Assembly: GCA_020354025.1 (NCBI GenBank)
Contig: CP070638.1
Span: forward strand, 1,982,176-2,046,175
DNA length: 64,000 bases
Direction: 5' to 3'
Origin: Fidelibacterota bacterium
Lineage (GTDB): Bacteria > Fidelibacterota > Marinisomatia > SCGC-AAA003-L08 > TS1B11
Part shown: one piece after another, positions 44,489 through 53,808 of the stretch
Layout of the letters: every line of letters begins with the position of its first letter
Numbering within the stretch: the stretch's first letter is position 1
Made by a program: the position numbers and the translations under genes
The notes under the pieces: generated by a model
Databases searched by the model: none
Told to the model about the DNA's origin: nothing
The model's input: only the letters and a program-made list of their open reading frames with translations

Positions 44489-45784
44489 ATGATTACAGAC
44501 AGCGTTGAAAAACAGGATCCCGACCTGTTTGCCGCTCTTGAGGGTGAACTGGATCGGCAGCGTAATACCCTGGAATTAATAGCGTCAGAGAATTTCACCA
44601 GCCGGGCGGTACTGGAAGCGGCCGGGACAGTATTGACAAATAAGTATGCGGAAGGCTACCCCGGCAGACGCTATTACGGGGGTTGCGATTATGTGGACCA
44701 GGCGGAGAATCTGGCTAGGCAGCGGGTTCGGGAGCTTTTCCGGTGTGAGTACGCCAACGTTCAACCCCATTCGGGCAGCCAGGCTAACATGGGGGTGTAC
44801 TTCACCGTTCTGGAGCCGGGCGATACCATGATGGGGCTTGATCTAGCCCATGGCGGCCACTTGACCCATGGCAGCCCCGTGAATTTTTCAGGCAAGCTGT
44901 ACAACGTAGTTTCCTACGGCGTAGCCCGGGAGACGGGGCGGGTGGATTTCACTGAAGTCCGGCGCCTGGCCAGTAAACACCGACCGAAGCTGATTGTCTG
45001 CGGTGGAAGTGCCTATCCCCGGTTTATCGAGTTTGAACAGTTCCGAGAGGTGGCCAACGATGTAGGTGCCTTGCTCATGGCCGACATAGCGCATCCGGCA
45101 GGTCTTGTGGCAACGGGGCACCACCCAACACCCTGGCCGTATTGTGATTTTGTCACATCCACCACACACAAAACACTACGAGGGCCGCGGGGCGGCCTGA
45201 TCCTAATGGAGAAAGACCAGGAAAATCCTTGGGGTGTAGTGGCTCCCAAGAGCGGGCGCGTAAAGCGGATTGGCGAGCTTCTCGATGGAACCGTCATGCC
45301 GGGAATTCAAGGCGGACCGCTGATGCACATCATCGCCGCCAAGGCAGTGGCCTTTGGCGAGGCCTTGAAGCCGGCGTTCAGGGAATATTGTGGACAGATA
45401 GTGCGCAATGCAGCCCAGTTGGCTGAGAGCTTCCTGGAGTTGGGCTACCAACTGGTTTCGGGTGGGACGGACACCCATCTAATCCTGATGGATTTGAGCG
45501 ATCGTGATCTGTCCGGTAAAGCGGCTGAGAACGCCCTGGAAGAGGCAGGCCTGACAGTGAATAAGAACATGGTTCCCTTTGATCAGCGGAGTCCTCTGAT
45601 AACCAGCGGAATCCGCATCGGGACCCCGGCTGTGACTACCCGCGGTATGGGAACGACCGAAATGCACCTCATCGCGGAGCTCATCCACCGGATACTACAT
45701 GATCCAGAGAATGAGGCTACACGCCAGGCTGTCAAGGGTAAAGTGATGGAGCTATGCCGACAATTTCCGCTATACCGGGCTTGA
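44489..45784 (+). CDS. glyA: Serine hydroxymethyltransferase
   Basis: A 431-residue PLP enzyme converting serine and tetrahydrofolate to glycine and methylene-THF. It has the N-terminal [17 protein letters not shown], the substrate loop [15 protein letters not shown] (~51-65), the PLP aspartate in [14 protein letters not shown] and the Schiff-base lysine K228 in [19 protein letters not shown] at 44444-44449 could be its -10 element, without a good -35. It supplies one-carbon units used by the purN and purH products encoded upstream. nrdR follows after 4 bases. Confidence 0.97.
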   Translation: MITDSVEKQDPDLFAALEGELDRQRNTLELIASENFTSRAVLEAAGTVLTNKYAEGYPGRRYYGGCDYVDQAENLARQRVRELFRCEYANVQPHSGSQANMGVYFTVLEPGDTMMGLDLAHGGHLTHGSPVNFSGKLYNVVSYGVARETGRVDFTEVRRLASKHRPKLIVCGGSAYPRFIEFEQFREVANDVGALLMADIAHPAGLVATGHHPTPWPYCDFVTSTTHKTLRGPRGGLILMEKDQENPWGVVAPKSGRVKRIGELLDGTVMPGIQGGPLMHIIAAKAVAFGEALKPAFREYCGQIVRNAAQLAESFLELGYQLVSGGTDTHLILMDLSDRDLSGKAAENALEEAGLTVNKNMVPFDQRSPLITSGIRIGTPAVTTRGMGTTEMHLIAELIHRILHDPENEATRQAVKGKVMELCRQFPLYRA

Positions 45785-45788
45785 GCCT

Positions 45789-46238
45789 GTGAACTGTCCC
45801 TATTGCGAGTCAGCTGAGAATAAGGTAGTGGACAGCCGGAACGTCAGCCGCGATGGGACCATCCGCCGCCGCAGGGAATGCCTTGATTGCCAACGCCGGT
45901 TCACCACTTATGAATATATAGTTCGGCACCCGCTGCTGGTAATTAAAAAGAATGGCCAGCGGGTGGAGTATGATCGCCAACGTGTTGAGCGGAGCATACG
46001 AATTGCCTGTAACAAGCGGCCCGTATCGGCGGAGCAGATCATGGATTCAGTAGCCCGGATTCACGACCAGATTGAGAATATGGGGCGGGCAGAGATCGCT
46101 TCAGCCCAGATAGGAGATCTGGTCATGGAGACCCTGAAGGAGCTGGATAAGGTAGCCTACATTCGATTTGCTTCAGTATACCGGTCCTTCAAGGATATCG
46201 GGGAATTTCAGACCGAGATCGAGCAGCTGCGGGATTAA
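45789..46238 (+). CDS. nrdR: Transcriptional repressor NrdR
   Basis: A 149-residue regulator of ribonucleotide reductase genes. It has an N-terminal zinc ribbon (C3, C6, C31, C34) with the signature VVDSRNVSRDGTIRRRRECL and an ATP-cone domain from ~48 (VIKKNGQRVEYDRQRVERSI ... AYIRFASVYRSFKD). It senses dATP/ATP and binds NrdR boxes. It starts with GTG four bases after glyA. No nrd gene or NrdR box was recognised in the window. Confidence 0.96.
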   Translation: MNCPYCESAENKVVDSRNVSRDGTIRRRRECLDCQRRFTTYEYIVRHPLLVIKKNGQRVEYDRQRVERSIRIACNKRPVSAEQIMDSVARIHDQIENMGRAEIASAQIGDLVMETLKELDKVAYIRFASVYRSFKDIGEFQTEIEQLRD

Positions 46239-46309
46239 ATATCTGTAATGTGATACATCCGGGAACAAAAACCTAAAGAACGCATATTGCTTACCGAGAA
46301 AGATAGTAT

Positions 46310-46495
46310 ATGAGTGTGTCCAGAGACCTGCTGGATATCCTGGTGTGCCCCAAGTGCAGGGGTGAGCTGGACTACCATGAAGCGGAGAAACAGCTCATCT
46401 GCCTGGCTTGTCAGCTGGTATATCCAGTGGAAAAAGACGTCCCAATCATGCTCATTGATCAGTCTCACACTCTTGATGAGCAATACAGCGGTTGA
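46310..46495 (+). CDS. Trm112 family (UPF0434) small zinc protein
   Basis: A 61-residue protein consisting of the Trm112 fold: LLDILVCPKCRGEL (C13, C16), then ICLACQLVYPVEKDVPIML (C31, C34). Eukaryotic Trm112 activates several methyltransferases; bacterial roles are less clear. It follows nrdR by 71 bases and ends just before a promoter for the PorV gene. Complete for its family. Confidence 0.88.
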   Translation: MSVSRDLLDILVCPKCRGELDYHEAEKQLICLACQLVYPVEKDVPIMLIDQSHTLDEQYSG

Positions 46496-46496
46496 C

Positions 46497-46526
46497 TTGA
46501 CAAAGCTAAAGAGTTGCTCGTATATT
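46497..46526 (+). promoter_or_regulatory. Sigma-70-type promoter for the PorV gene
   Basis: TTGACA (46497-46502), an 18-base spacer and TATATT (46521-46526) directly follow the Trm112 stop codon. The predicted transcript would have a leader of about 160 bases before the PorV start at 46697. It is the best promoter match in the window and marks a new transcription unit running through the envelope block. Confidence 0.6.
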
Positions 46527-46696
46527 GACATCGTAATATGGAGGATCGTAGACAGCGTCGTTTCGATAGCAGCGTATTGAAGATGTGGCCGTCGGCGGTC
46601 ACGATACATAGAAGGTTAAATCCCGCTTGATTTGTCCCGGTTCTGAGGGATGAGAAAGGGGGTATGTAATCAATTGCACAAGAGGAACCTGAGCGA

Positions 46697-47929
46697 ATGA
46701 AACGACTGACTTTGATCCTTACAGCTGCCATCCTTATTAATGGGGCCGTTCAGGCCCAGAGTACGGCTTCAGCCATATTCCTGCTGATCGCCCCTGGCGC
46801 TGCTGCTGGCGGCCGGGGTGAAACCGGCGTTGCCGATGCTTCCGATGCTTACGCCAGCTATTATAATCCTGCGGCGCTTGCATTCCTGCCACAGTTGCCA
46901 AGGCTTAAGTTGGGGGGACAGGGCTCCAACTGGCTGCCCAACCTGGCTGACGATATGAAGTACATCTTTACACCCATCTGCTATAACGTACCCGAAATCG
47001 GTACTTTCGGCGGCCACGTGATCTTCCTGGACCTGGGAACCCAGATGCGGATGGATGAATACGGAAATGAGCGGGGAGAATTCAGCAGCAACATGGCGGC
47101 GGTTACTGCCAGCTTCGGCACCAAGATGTCGCCCGTCTCAGCAGTGGGCTTCAATGTCAAACTCATCCACCAGAATCTGTCGGCATATGGTGCTGGTGGC
47201 GAGGAAGGGAAAGGTGTATCCACTGATTTTGCTTTTGATTTTGGATATTACCGGCGGCAGTTCCTGTTTTCTCGGTTGGATCTTGGACTGGCTGTAAGCA
47301 ATATCGGCCCCAAGATCGCCTTCATCGATGAGGAGCAGGCCGATCCGGCACCTACCAACATGAGACTGGGGATCAAATGGCGCATGATAGAGACCACGTA
47401 TAACCGAGTATCCTTGCTCTACGACATGAACAAGCTCCTGGTGGCTAGCTATCCCGGTGTTGACCATGATGAAGATGGTATTATCGGTGGGTATGATGTC
47501 GATGGCAATCCCACTTCCGAGGGTGGATACAGCCAAAACGGCAAAAGGGAAGAGGCCCACACCGATCCTTGGTACCTGGCGTTAATCACTTCCTGGTTCG
47601 ACGATTGGTATTTTGGGGGCGATGTCGACCGGGATCCGGAGGGTAAGGAAGGAATTATAGACTCAACCGAGGTAGGTAACCAGTACGATACCACGATTAT
47701 GGACGAGCTGAATACCATCACCCATAATATCGGGATCGAATACTGGTACTCAACCTATTTTGCTATCCGGATTGGATTCATTTACGACAAGTTGGGCAAG
47801 CTCAGTAACCCGACGTTCGGAGCGGGTATACACTACGGCCCCTACGGATTCGATTTCGGCTATATTTACGGGGATGAAGGGCATCCGTTGACTAATACCA
47901 TGCGCTTCTCTCTGAACATAGGCTTTTAA
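46697..47929 (+). CDS. porV: PorV/PorQ-family outer-membrane protein (T9SS)
   Basis: A 410-residue outer-membrane beta barrel. Signal peptide ~1-20, then the PorV signature FLLIAPGAAAGGRGETGVADASDAYASYYNPAALAFL (~28-64), many amphipathic strands, and a terminal strand ending in FSLNIGF. PorV is the shuttle that takes T9SS cargo from the translocon to the surface attachment complex. GAGGAA precedes the ATG. The next gene, 9 bases on, encodes a T9SS-tailed protein. The symbol is given by family; PorV and PorQ paralogues are hard to separate by eye. A Ca-binding-like DHDEDGIIGGYDVDG loop (~255) is notable. Confidence 0.82.
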   Translation: MKRLTLILTAAILINGAVQAQSTASAIFLLIAPGAAAGGRGETGVADASDAYASYYNPAALAFLPQLPRLKLGGQGSNWLPNLADDMKYIFTPICYNVPEIGTFGGHVIFLDLGTQMRMDEYGNERGEFSSNMAAVTASFGTKMSPVSAVGFNVKLIHQNLSAYGAGGEEGKGVSTDFAFDFGYYRRQFLFSRLDLGLAVSNIGPKIAFIDEEQADPAPTNMRLGIKWRMIETTYNRVSLLYDMNKLLVASYPGVDHDEDGIIGGYDVDGNPTSEGGYSQNGKREEAHTDPWYLALITSWFDDWYFGGDVDRDPEGKEGIIDSTEVGNQYDTTIMDELNTITHNIGIEYWYSTYFAIRIGFIYDKLGKLSNPTFGAGIHYGPYGFDFGYIYGDEGHPLTNTMRFSLNIGF

Positions 47930-47938
47930 GCACCCTCG

Positions 47939-50806
47939 ATGATTTCCAGGAAAATCCCGCGCTGGGGCCAGTGTGGGATTTTTTCTATCCGGCCTTGGCG
48001 GACACTGCCCGTAGGGGCTCTATTCCTGAGCCTGAAGCTTTTCGGCCAAACGATGCCCCTTTTAGTCCCGCCTGACCGGGAATCAAGTACTTCAATAGCC
48101 TCCTCTGGAGCGACAAAGGATCTCACAACTCTGGTCTTACGTATCGCTTTCGCGTCGGACGAAGACCTCTCCACCACCGGAGACGGGACCTTTCTCATGG
48201 ATATCAATTCGCTGGATATCGACTCGGTACGCTGCGATGGATTTCTGGTGGACCCACCGCCCCATGATGTGCCCTATTTTTACGCTCAGTTGGAAGCCGC
48301 AGCAAACTACTATCAACAGGTTTCCCGGGATAGTGTCACCTTTGACCTGGCGGGTAGCCTGGTCTATCCACCGGATGGGGAAGACCCCATAGTGCTGGGG
48401 AAGCCTATGGCCGGTTATCGACCAGTAGTCGACGAGGACTCCAGCGACGCCTTGCTGGTAGCCCTGTTCGCTGAGAGCCTCCTCGCGGCTACAAATAGCG
48501 GTGTCAGCGTGATGGACTATGACTTGGTAGTTATCTTCCACGCCGGCCTGGGACAGGACTTTGTTTATCCCGCCTTGGATCCGACCCCGAATGATATACC
48601 AAGCGCGTACATCGACGAGGCGATGATCGCAGATGCCCGAGACAAGTATGGGGTGCCCGTTCCCCCGTATGTCAAGGGCGGCCTTCTCCTGCCCGAGGGA
48701 CAGAATCATATCTACTATGATATCGTGGAGGACGTCTTCCCCGGAGAGACCGACTACTGTGATATGCAGATAGGCCTGACTGGGACTTTCGCCCTGCTTC
48801 TGGGATATGCCCTCGGCCTTCCGCCCCTCTATGAAACCGATGACGGTGTGACGGGCGTTGGCGTTTTCGGCCTGATGGACGTGGGCTCTAATAACGGCCA
48901 GGGTGTGATACCGGCACCGCCAACCGCCTGGACGCGTATTCTCCTGGGCTGGGAGGAGGCTGAAGAACTGGAAGGGAACTGTTCCCTGACAGCGCGCCAC
49001 CTGCCCGCTGGGAAAATTGGCCGAATCACATTGAGTAACAGTGAGTATTTCCTGGTTGAAAACAGGGTCGGTCCTGTCCAACCGGAGACAGGCATTGACT
49101 TCGACGACCTGGTGGAATTAGCTGGTGTGAGCGTTGATTCGGTTTCGGGAGTGATCACGTCTATTCCGAACTACGATCTCGGTCTGCCCGGCAGTGGCCT
49201 GCTCATCTGGCATATAGATACATCGTATTACAAAGAGGGCATGCAGGGCATTAACGATAGCCTGGAGGCCCGGGCGGTGGCCTTGGTGGAAGCCGACGGC
49301 GCCGTGGACATTGGTTTTCCCACTACGGCTCTCTTCGGTAACCCTGACCTAGGGTGGCAATGGGATCTGTGGTATGCCGGAAACGAGGCTTTCTTCACAG
49401 CCAATCCAGACCGTGAGATCGGGAATCCCCAGGGTTTGCTGAGCTTCGATAACGAAACCCATCCTTCAACCAAGCTTAATTCCGGGGCGGAGAGCGGCAT
49501 TGCCGTTTCACGGATCGGCCCGGCGGGAGATATACTGGATTTCGTGGTTGATGACATTAACGTAACTCGCCTGCCGGAAGAGAGCCGGCTGCTGGGATTC
49601 GATGGCATCAACTGGGTTTATGAACAGGGTGATTCCATCTGGCTGGACGGTATGCCTATCGGTGAGCTGACGTCCGGCTCCAATTTGATAGTAATGGTCA
49701 GCGAGCATGACGCACCACACATGCTTGCGGGTGTAGCTCGCATTGACTTGGGATTCTGGATTATCGATCAGGGTGAGGGCCGATACCGGGCACGGCGTTT
49801 TCGTAATGATGGGACTATTCAGGTTGATCTGTATGCTGATGTTGTTTCTGAAGGCGCTTACTATGATAATGGAATACTATGGATAATTACGGATGAAATC
49901 CCACCGCCGTCCTCCCCAGATACAACTCATATAGCCTATATCGCCATTTCCGAAATGGTGTCCAGTTGGGGTTTCCTTAACAATGACACCAGCCGTGCAC
50001 CGGTTGTCCAGGGGCCAATAGATCCAGCAATAGATCTTTTACCTTCCTCGATCTTGTGGAATCTGGATGATTATTTATCATTGGGAGATGTGGACGGAGA
50101 CGGTCTGGATGAGATTATCGCCGTGGACCGGCCCGATGCTCTGACGCGGAGCTACAGGTTAACCGTAGTAAATGCCAATGGGACTGCTCTTGATGGCTTC
50201 CCACTGAGCGGTGATTTCCAGAGCCCTGTATTCATCACCAACCTTGAGGGCGACATCCGGCCTGAATTGGTGGTGGTCGAGAGCGGCGATATTGCTGTTT
50301 ACAGCCCCGAAGGCCAACAAATTACCCGGTTAGGACTCCACACCGATCCTTCGGATATATTTCTAATGAATACCGCTGGTGATAGCGTCGGCCTGGCTAA
50401 CGGCGACCGCATCAACTGGTTTGATCCCGATGAACCGAATCCCCAGTGGGTCACATCCCAGGGCCGCCACTCCCGCTGCAGATACTCACTCAACTACGGC
50501 GAGCCTACAGTGCCCCAGCCTGCCATACTGGACAAAGCCCGGGTCTATAACTACCCTAATCCGGTAATCGAAGGCCGCACGACCATCCGCTTCTACACCG
50601 GCACTGCCTCTCGGGCTACCATTCGTATCTATACCGTGGACGGTCTGCCGGTGAGTAAAGAGGAGATCACGGACTTGGCCGTTAACGACTACAACGAATG
50701 GGTCTGGGAAGTGGGGGACAATCCCTCGGGACTCTATTATGCTGTGGTAGAAGTTGAAGGATCGGAAAAGGCAACCGCACTGGTCAAAATAGCGGTGATC
50801 CGGTGA
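47939..50806 (+). CDS. M6-type metalloprotease homologue lacking the catalytic motif, with T9SS sorting domain
   Basis: A 955-residue secreted protein. A signal peptide lies at ~21-40. Residues ~60-560 resemble M6 (immune inhibitor A-like) secreted proteases, including the stretch TFALLLGYALGLPPLY ... GVFGLMD (~283-314). In active enzymes this stretch reads HEFGHALGLPDLY ... GLMD; here the first His is L286, the Glu is L287 and the second His is Y290. Further on come an FG-GAP-like segment (LGDVDGDGLDEIIAVD, ~717) and a C-terminal T9SS domain (NYPNPVIEGRTTIRFY, then PSGLYYAVVEV). It should be surface-located through PorV. Loss of all three residues predicts an inactive, binding-only protein. 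Confidence 0.85.
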   Translation: MISRKIPRWGQCGIFSIRPWRTLPVGALFLSLKLFGQTMPLLVPPDRESSTSIASSGATKDLTTLVLRIAFASDEDLSTTGDGTFLMDINSLDIDSVRCDGFLVDPPPHDVPYFYAQLEAAANYYQQVSRDSVTFDLAGSLVYPPDGEDPIVLGKPMAGYRPVVDEDSSDALLVALFAESLLAATNSGVSVMDYDLVVIFHAGLGQDFVYPALDPTPNDIPSAYIDEAMIADARDKYGVPVPPYVKGGLLLPEGQNHIYYDIVEDVFPGETDYCDMQIGLTGTFALLLGYALGLPPLYETDDGVTGVGVFGLMDVGSNNGQGVIPAPPTAWTRILLGWEEAEELEGNCSLTARHLPAGKIGRITLSNSEYFLVENRVGPVQPETGIDFDDLVELAGVSVDSVSGVITSIPNYDLGLPGSGLLIWHIDTSYYKEGMQGINDSLEARAVALVEADGAVDIGFPTTALFGNPDLGWQWDLWYAGNEAFFTANPDREIGNPQGLLSFDNETHPSTKLNSGAESGIAVSRIGPAGDILDFVVDDINVTRLPEESRLLGFDGINWVYEQGDSIWLDGMPIGELTSGSNLIVMVSEHDAPHMLAGVARIDLGFWIIDQGEGRYRARRFRNDGTIQVDLYADVVSEGAYYDNGILWIITDEIPPPSSPDTTHIAYIAISEMVSSWGFLNNDTSRAPVVQGPIDPAIDLLPSSILWNLDDYLSLGDVDGDGLDEIIAVDRPDALTRSYRLTVVNANGTALDGFPLSGDFQSPVFITNLEGDIRPELVVVESGDIAVYSPEGQQITRLGLHTDPSDIFLMNTAGDSVGLANGDRINWFDPDEPNPQWVTSQGRHSRCRYSLNYGEPTVPQPAILDKARVYNYPNPVIEGRTTIRFYTGTASRATIRIYTVDGLPVSKEEITDLAVNDYNEWVWEVGDNPSGLYYAVVEVEGSEKATALVKIAVIR

Positions 50807-53757
50807 TTCAGGGCAAGTCATGGTACTTGCGTTTAATGCTTGCTTTAGGTGTGCTGTCGACGGTAGCCTGGAGTCAGGATCAATGGCATAACCATCCCGA
50901 GCTCGAATGGCAGTCTTTCGAAACCGAGCACTTCCTGGTCCACTTCCATCAGGGGACGGAGCGTTCCGCCCGGGAAGCAGCGGCCGTGGCGGAAAAGATT
51001 TACGGCCCGGTAACCCGGATCTACAACTATAAGCCTCCCACCAAAACCCAGCTAATTATCAAAGACGTGGACGATGTTTCCAACGGCCTCGCGTACTACT
51101 ATGACAACAAAATAGAAATCTGGGCCCGGCCACTGGACTTCGACCTGCGGGGCAGTCACCGCTGGATGCAGGGCGTTATCACCCATGAGTTCGTCCACAT
51201 CATTCAATTGGCCACGGCTATGAAGTTTACCCATCGGATACCCGGCCTTTATTTTCAGGTCCTCGGGTACGAGGATGAGAAACGGAAAGATGTACTTTAC
51301 GGCTATCCCAACGTGCTGGTCTCCTATCCCTATCCCGGTGTGAATATCCCTCCCTGGTTTGCCGAGGGAGCGGCTACGTTCATGTACCCCGGTGCCAACT
51401 ACGACTACTGGGACTCCCACCGGGATATGATCGTGCGTGACCGAATTATTAACGGCAACCTTCTTAGCTTCGCCGCCATGAACAGCTTTGGCAAACGAGG
51501 GATTGGGAACGAGAGTGTCTACAATCAGGGCTTTGCCTTCGTGCGCTATCTCGTAGACCGGTATGGGGTGGAGGTCCTGGAGAATATCTCGCGGATTATG
51601 GCTGGACCGCTGTCTATTTCAGTAAGCCGGGCAATGGAGCGTGTGACCGGCACTCCGGGACACCAGCTCTACCGGGAGTGGGAAGCCGAATTAGAGAGCC
51701 AATATCGCCAGGCCTTGACCAACGTCCGTAAGCATCATGTGACAGGTGAGGTTCTTGTCAGTGAGGGGACCGCGAACCTGCACCCGGTCTGGCACCCGTC
51801 AGAGCGTAAATTCGCCTTCCTTTCCAATCAGAGGTCGGACTTTTTCGGCCAGACGGATCTCTACATCTATGATTTTGAATCTGGAAAGTCGCAGCACATT
51901 GCCACCGCGGTCCAATCGGCTCCGTGTTGGTCGGCTGATGGCCGGATTCTGTATTACGCCGGCCGCAGCAAGCCGGGGAAAACGGGGGCCAGGTGGCTGG
52001 AGCTCTACACATATGATCTGGACAAGCGCGAGAAGAAGCAGCTCACCCGTGGTGAGCGTGCGACCTCTCCGGTTCTCGTAAGCAAAGGGGGAGCACTAGC
52101 TTTTCTAACGGTAAAAGATGGCACTTCCAATATCAGGCTTATGGATCTGGCGACCAGGGAGATTGCCACGCTGTCGGCCTTTGAGGAGGGAGAATATATC
52201 CATTCACTGACCTACGATCCCGGGGACAGCCTGCTCATCTTCGATGTTACACTCAATCACGGCCGGCAGCTGCTGCAGTTACTGCTTGCCGATGGGCAAA
52301 TCGCCCCTTATCGCTCCAGCGATCCCGCCTTTGCTGCCCAGGCCGATACACGAGACCCGGTTATAACAAAATCCGGCCTGTTAATCGCCTCCGATGCGTC
52401 CGGAATTTTCAACCTGCACTTATCGCGGGAAGATGGCAAACACGGATACGTTACTAATGTGACCGGTGGTGCCTTCATGCCGTCGGTTAATGCACACGGT
52501 GAGGTGCTCTACAGTATTTATCAGGGGGGTGGCTATAAGATTGCCTACCAGGAGGATCCACCACTTCTGGAAGAGGATCTGGTGGGGATTCCACCTGATA
52601 GCCGGGGATTACGGCCAAGCTCTCCCAGGGAAGGGCCTGATATGGCATTATCACCTCAGCCATATGCAGAAACCATGTCTCCACTTTTTATTTTGCCGCG
52701 CCTTATGATGGACTATGGGACCCTTAAACCTGGCCTGTACTTTTATGCCAACGACGTGCTGGATCGTCTGCAGATCTTGGGAGGTGCCAGCGTCAATAAA
52801 CTGAAAGATACCGACTACTTCCTGCTTTTCGAGTTTCGCAAATTTCGTCCCACTCTCTATGCCCAGCTTTACGCGCTCCAGCGTCATGTAAAACAGCAAT
52901 TCGACTGGTATGACTATCGTGGTACGGATGACTTGCGTTTTACACTGTTGGAGGGGATCGTTGGAGGTCGTATGGCGTTGGGGCTTCACCGTCTGTGGCT
53001 GGAGGCTACCCTGAGCCAGTACCGGGAGCATATATTCCAACGGCTGGGGGGTATGAGCAGTGGCTTTTCTTTCCCCTATTATAAAGGCGCAAGCTTTACT
53101 GCCCGCTGGCAGCTCGATGGTCGGCGGCCCGAATATGGCGGGAACATGTTTCCTACCAGGGGGTATGAGATTGGAGTGGAATTGCGAGGAGAGAAAAACG
53201 ACCTTGTCGAAGGATTCTCTATCAGTACTGAATACAGCACCCCTGTAACGATCTATGCCCCCAACAATACCATGCGGATGATGCTGGATTTCAAGAAATA
53301 TATTACACTTCACAGGAGGAGCAGGATTACGGCCGCCTATGAGGCCACCCTTGGCTGGCTGTCAAATACTGAAGTGGATACTTTCTTCTACTTTTTCGGG
53401 GGCGGGCCACCGGGCCTACGGGGTTATACCTACTATGACAGTACGGTGCAGGGGACCAATCTCATGTTGCACACATTAACCTTGCGCCTACCCATATTTC
53501 TTGAGCGGAATATCCCTTTCTGGCATGTAATTTTGCAGAATGTATCCGTGGGACTTGTGGCACAGTATGGTGACGGATTTCAGGGTTCGTGGTTAGGGCA
53601 CAGGTACAAGTCATCGGTAGGAGCGGAGCTGCGTCTAAGCGGCTACAGTCTCTACGTCTTCCCCTTTGCCCTGGCCTATGAGATACACCGGCCTATTGGC
53701 GGTGACTTCAAGGGATACCGGCATTATATCTCACTGCTGTTCGATTTTTATCCGTAG
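50803..53757 (+). CDS. Fusion of HExxH metallopeptidase, TolB-like propeller and Omp85-like outer-membrane barrel
   Basis: A 984-residue exported protein with three modules. After a signal peptide (~1-24), residues 35-300 form a peptidase-MA-like gluzincin with THEFVH (H128, E129, H132) and a downstream third ligand E188 in WFAEGAATFM. Residues ~310-600 contain PD40/TolB-type propeller repeats (HPVWHPSERKFAFLSNQRSD, APCWSADGRILYYAG, HSLTYDPGDSLLIFD). Residues ~680-984 are a barrel with the Omp85/BamA-type FPTRGYEIGVEL strand (~784), a GGGPPGLRGYTYY motif (~866, the RGY/RGF latch) and a final strand ending FDFYP. It starts with GTG overlapping the pseudo-protease by 4 bases. An outer-membrane protease with its active site in the periplasm is the simplest reading. 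Confidence 0.85.
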   Translation: MIQGKSWYLRLMLALGVLSTVAWSQDQWHNHPELEWQSFETEHFLVHFHQGTERSAREAAAVAEKIYGPVTRIYNYKPPTKTQLIIKDVDDVSNGLAYYYDNKIEIWARPLDFDLRGSHRWMQGVITHEFVHIIQLATAMKFTHRIPGLYFQVLGYEDEKRKDVLYGYPNVLVSYPYPGVNIPPWFAEGAATFMYPGANYDYWDSHRDMIVRDRIINGNLLSFAAMNSFGKRGIGNESVYNQGFAFVRYLVDRYGVEVLENISRIMAGPLSISVSRAMERVTGTPGHQLYREWEAELESQYRQALTNVRKHHVTGEVLVSEGTANLHPVWHPSERKFAFLSNQRSDFFGQTDLYIYDFESGKSQHIATAVQSAPCWSADGRILYYAGRSKPGKTGARWLELYTYDLDKREKKQLTRGERATSPVLVSKGGALAFLTVKDGTSNIRLMDLATREIATLSAFEEGEYIHSLTYDPGDSLLIFDVTLNHGRQLLQLLLADGQIAPYRSSDPAFAAQADTRDPVITKSGLLIASDASGIFNLHLSREDGKHGYVTNVTGGAFMPSVNAHGEVLYSIYQGGGYKIAYQEDPPLLEEDLVGIPPDSRGLRPSSPREGPDMALSPQPYAETMSPLFILPRLMMDYGTLKPGLYFYANDVLDRLQILGGASVNKLKDTDYFLLFEFRKFRPTLYAQLYALQRHVKQQFDWYDYRGTDDLRFTLLEGIVGGRMALGLHRLWLEATLSQYREHIFQRLGGMSSGFSFPYYKGASFTARWQLDGRRPEYGGNMFPTRGYEIGVELRGEKNDLVEGFSISTEYSTPVTIYAPNNTMRMMLDFKKYITLHRRSRITAAYEATLGWLSNTEVDTFFYFFGGGPPGLRGYTYYDSTVQGTNLMLHTLTLRLPIFLERNIPFWHVILQNVSVGLVAQYGDGFQGSWLGHRYKSSVGAELRLSGYSLYVFPFALAYEIHRPIGGDFKGYRHYISLLFDFYP

Positions 53758-53808
53758 GGATTACCTTATTAGGGGAATCACTTTGGGATTTTCGGGAAAG
53801 GAGCGATA

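Noticed and set aside
48137..49081. 314-codon minus-strand frame
   Set aside because: Antisense to the M6-like gene, whose signal peptide, domain landmarks and T9SS tail are convincing.
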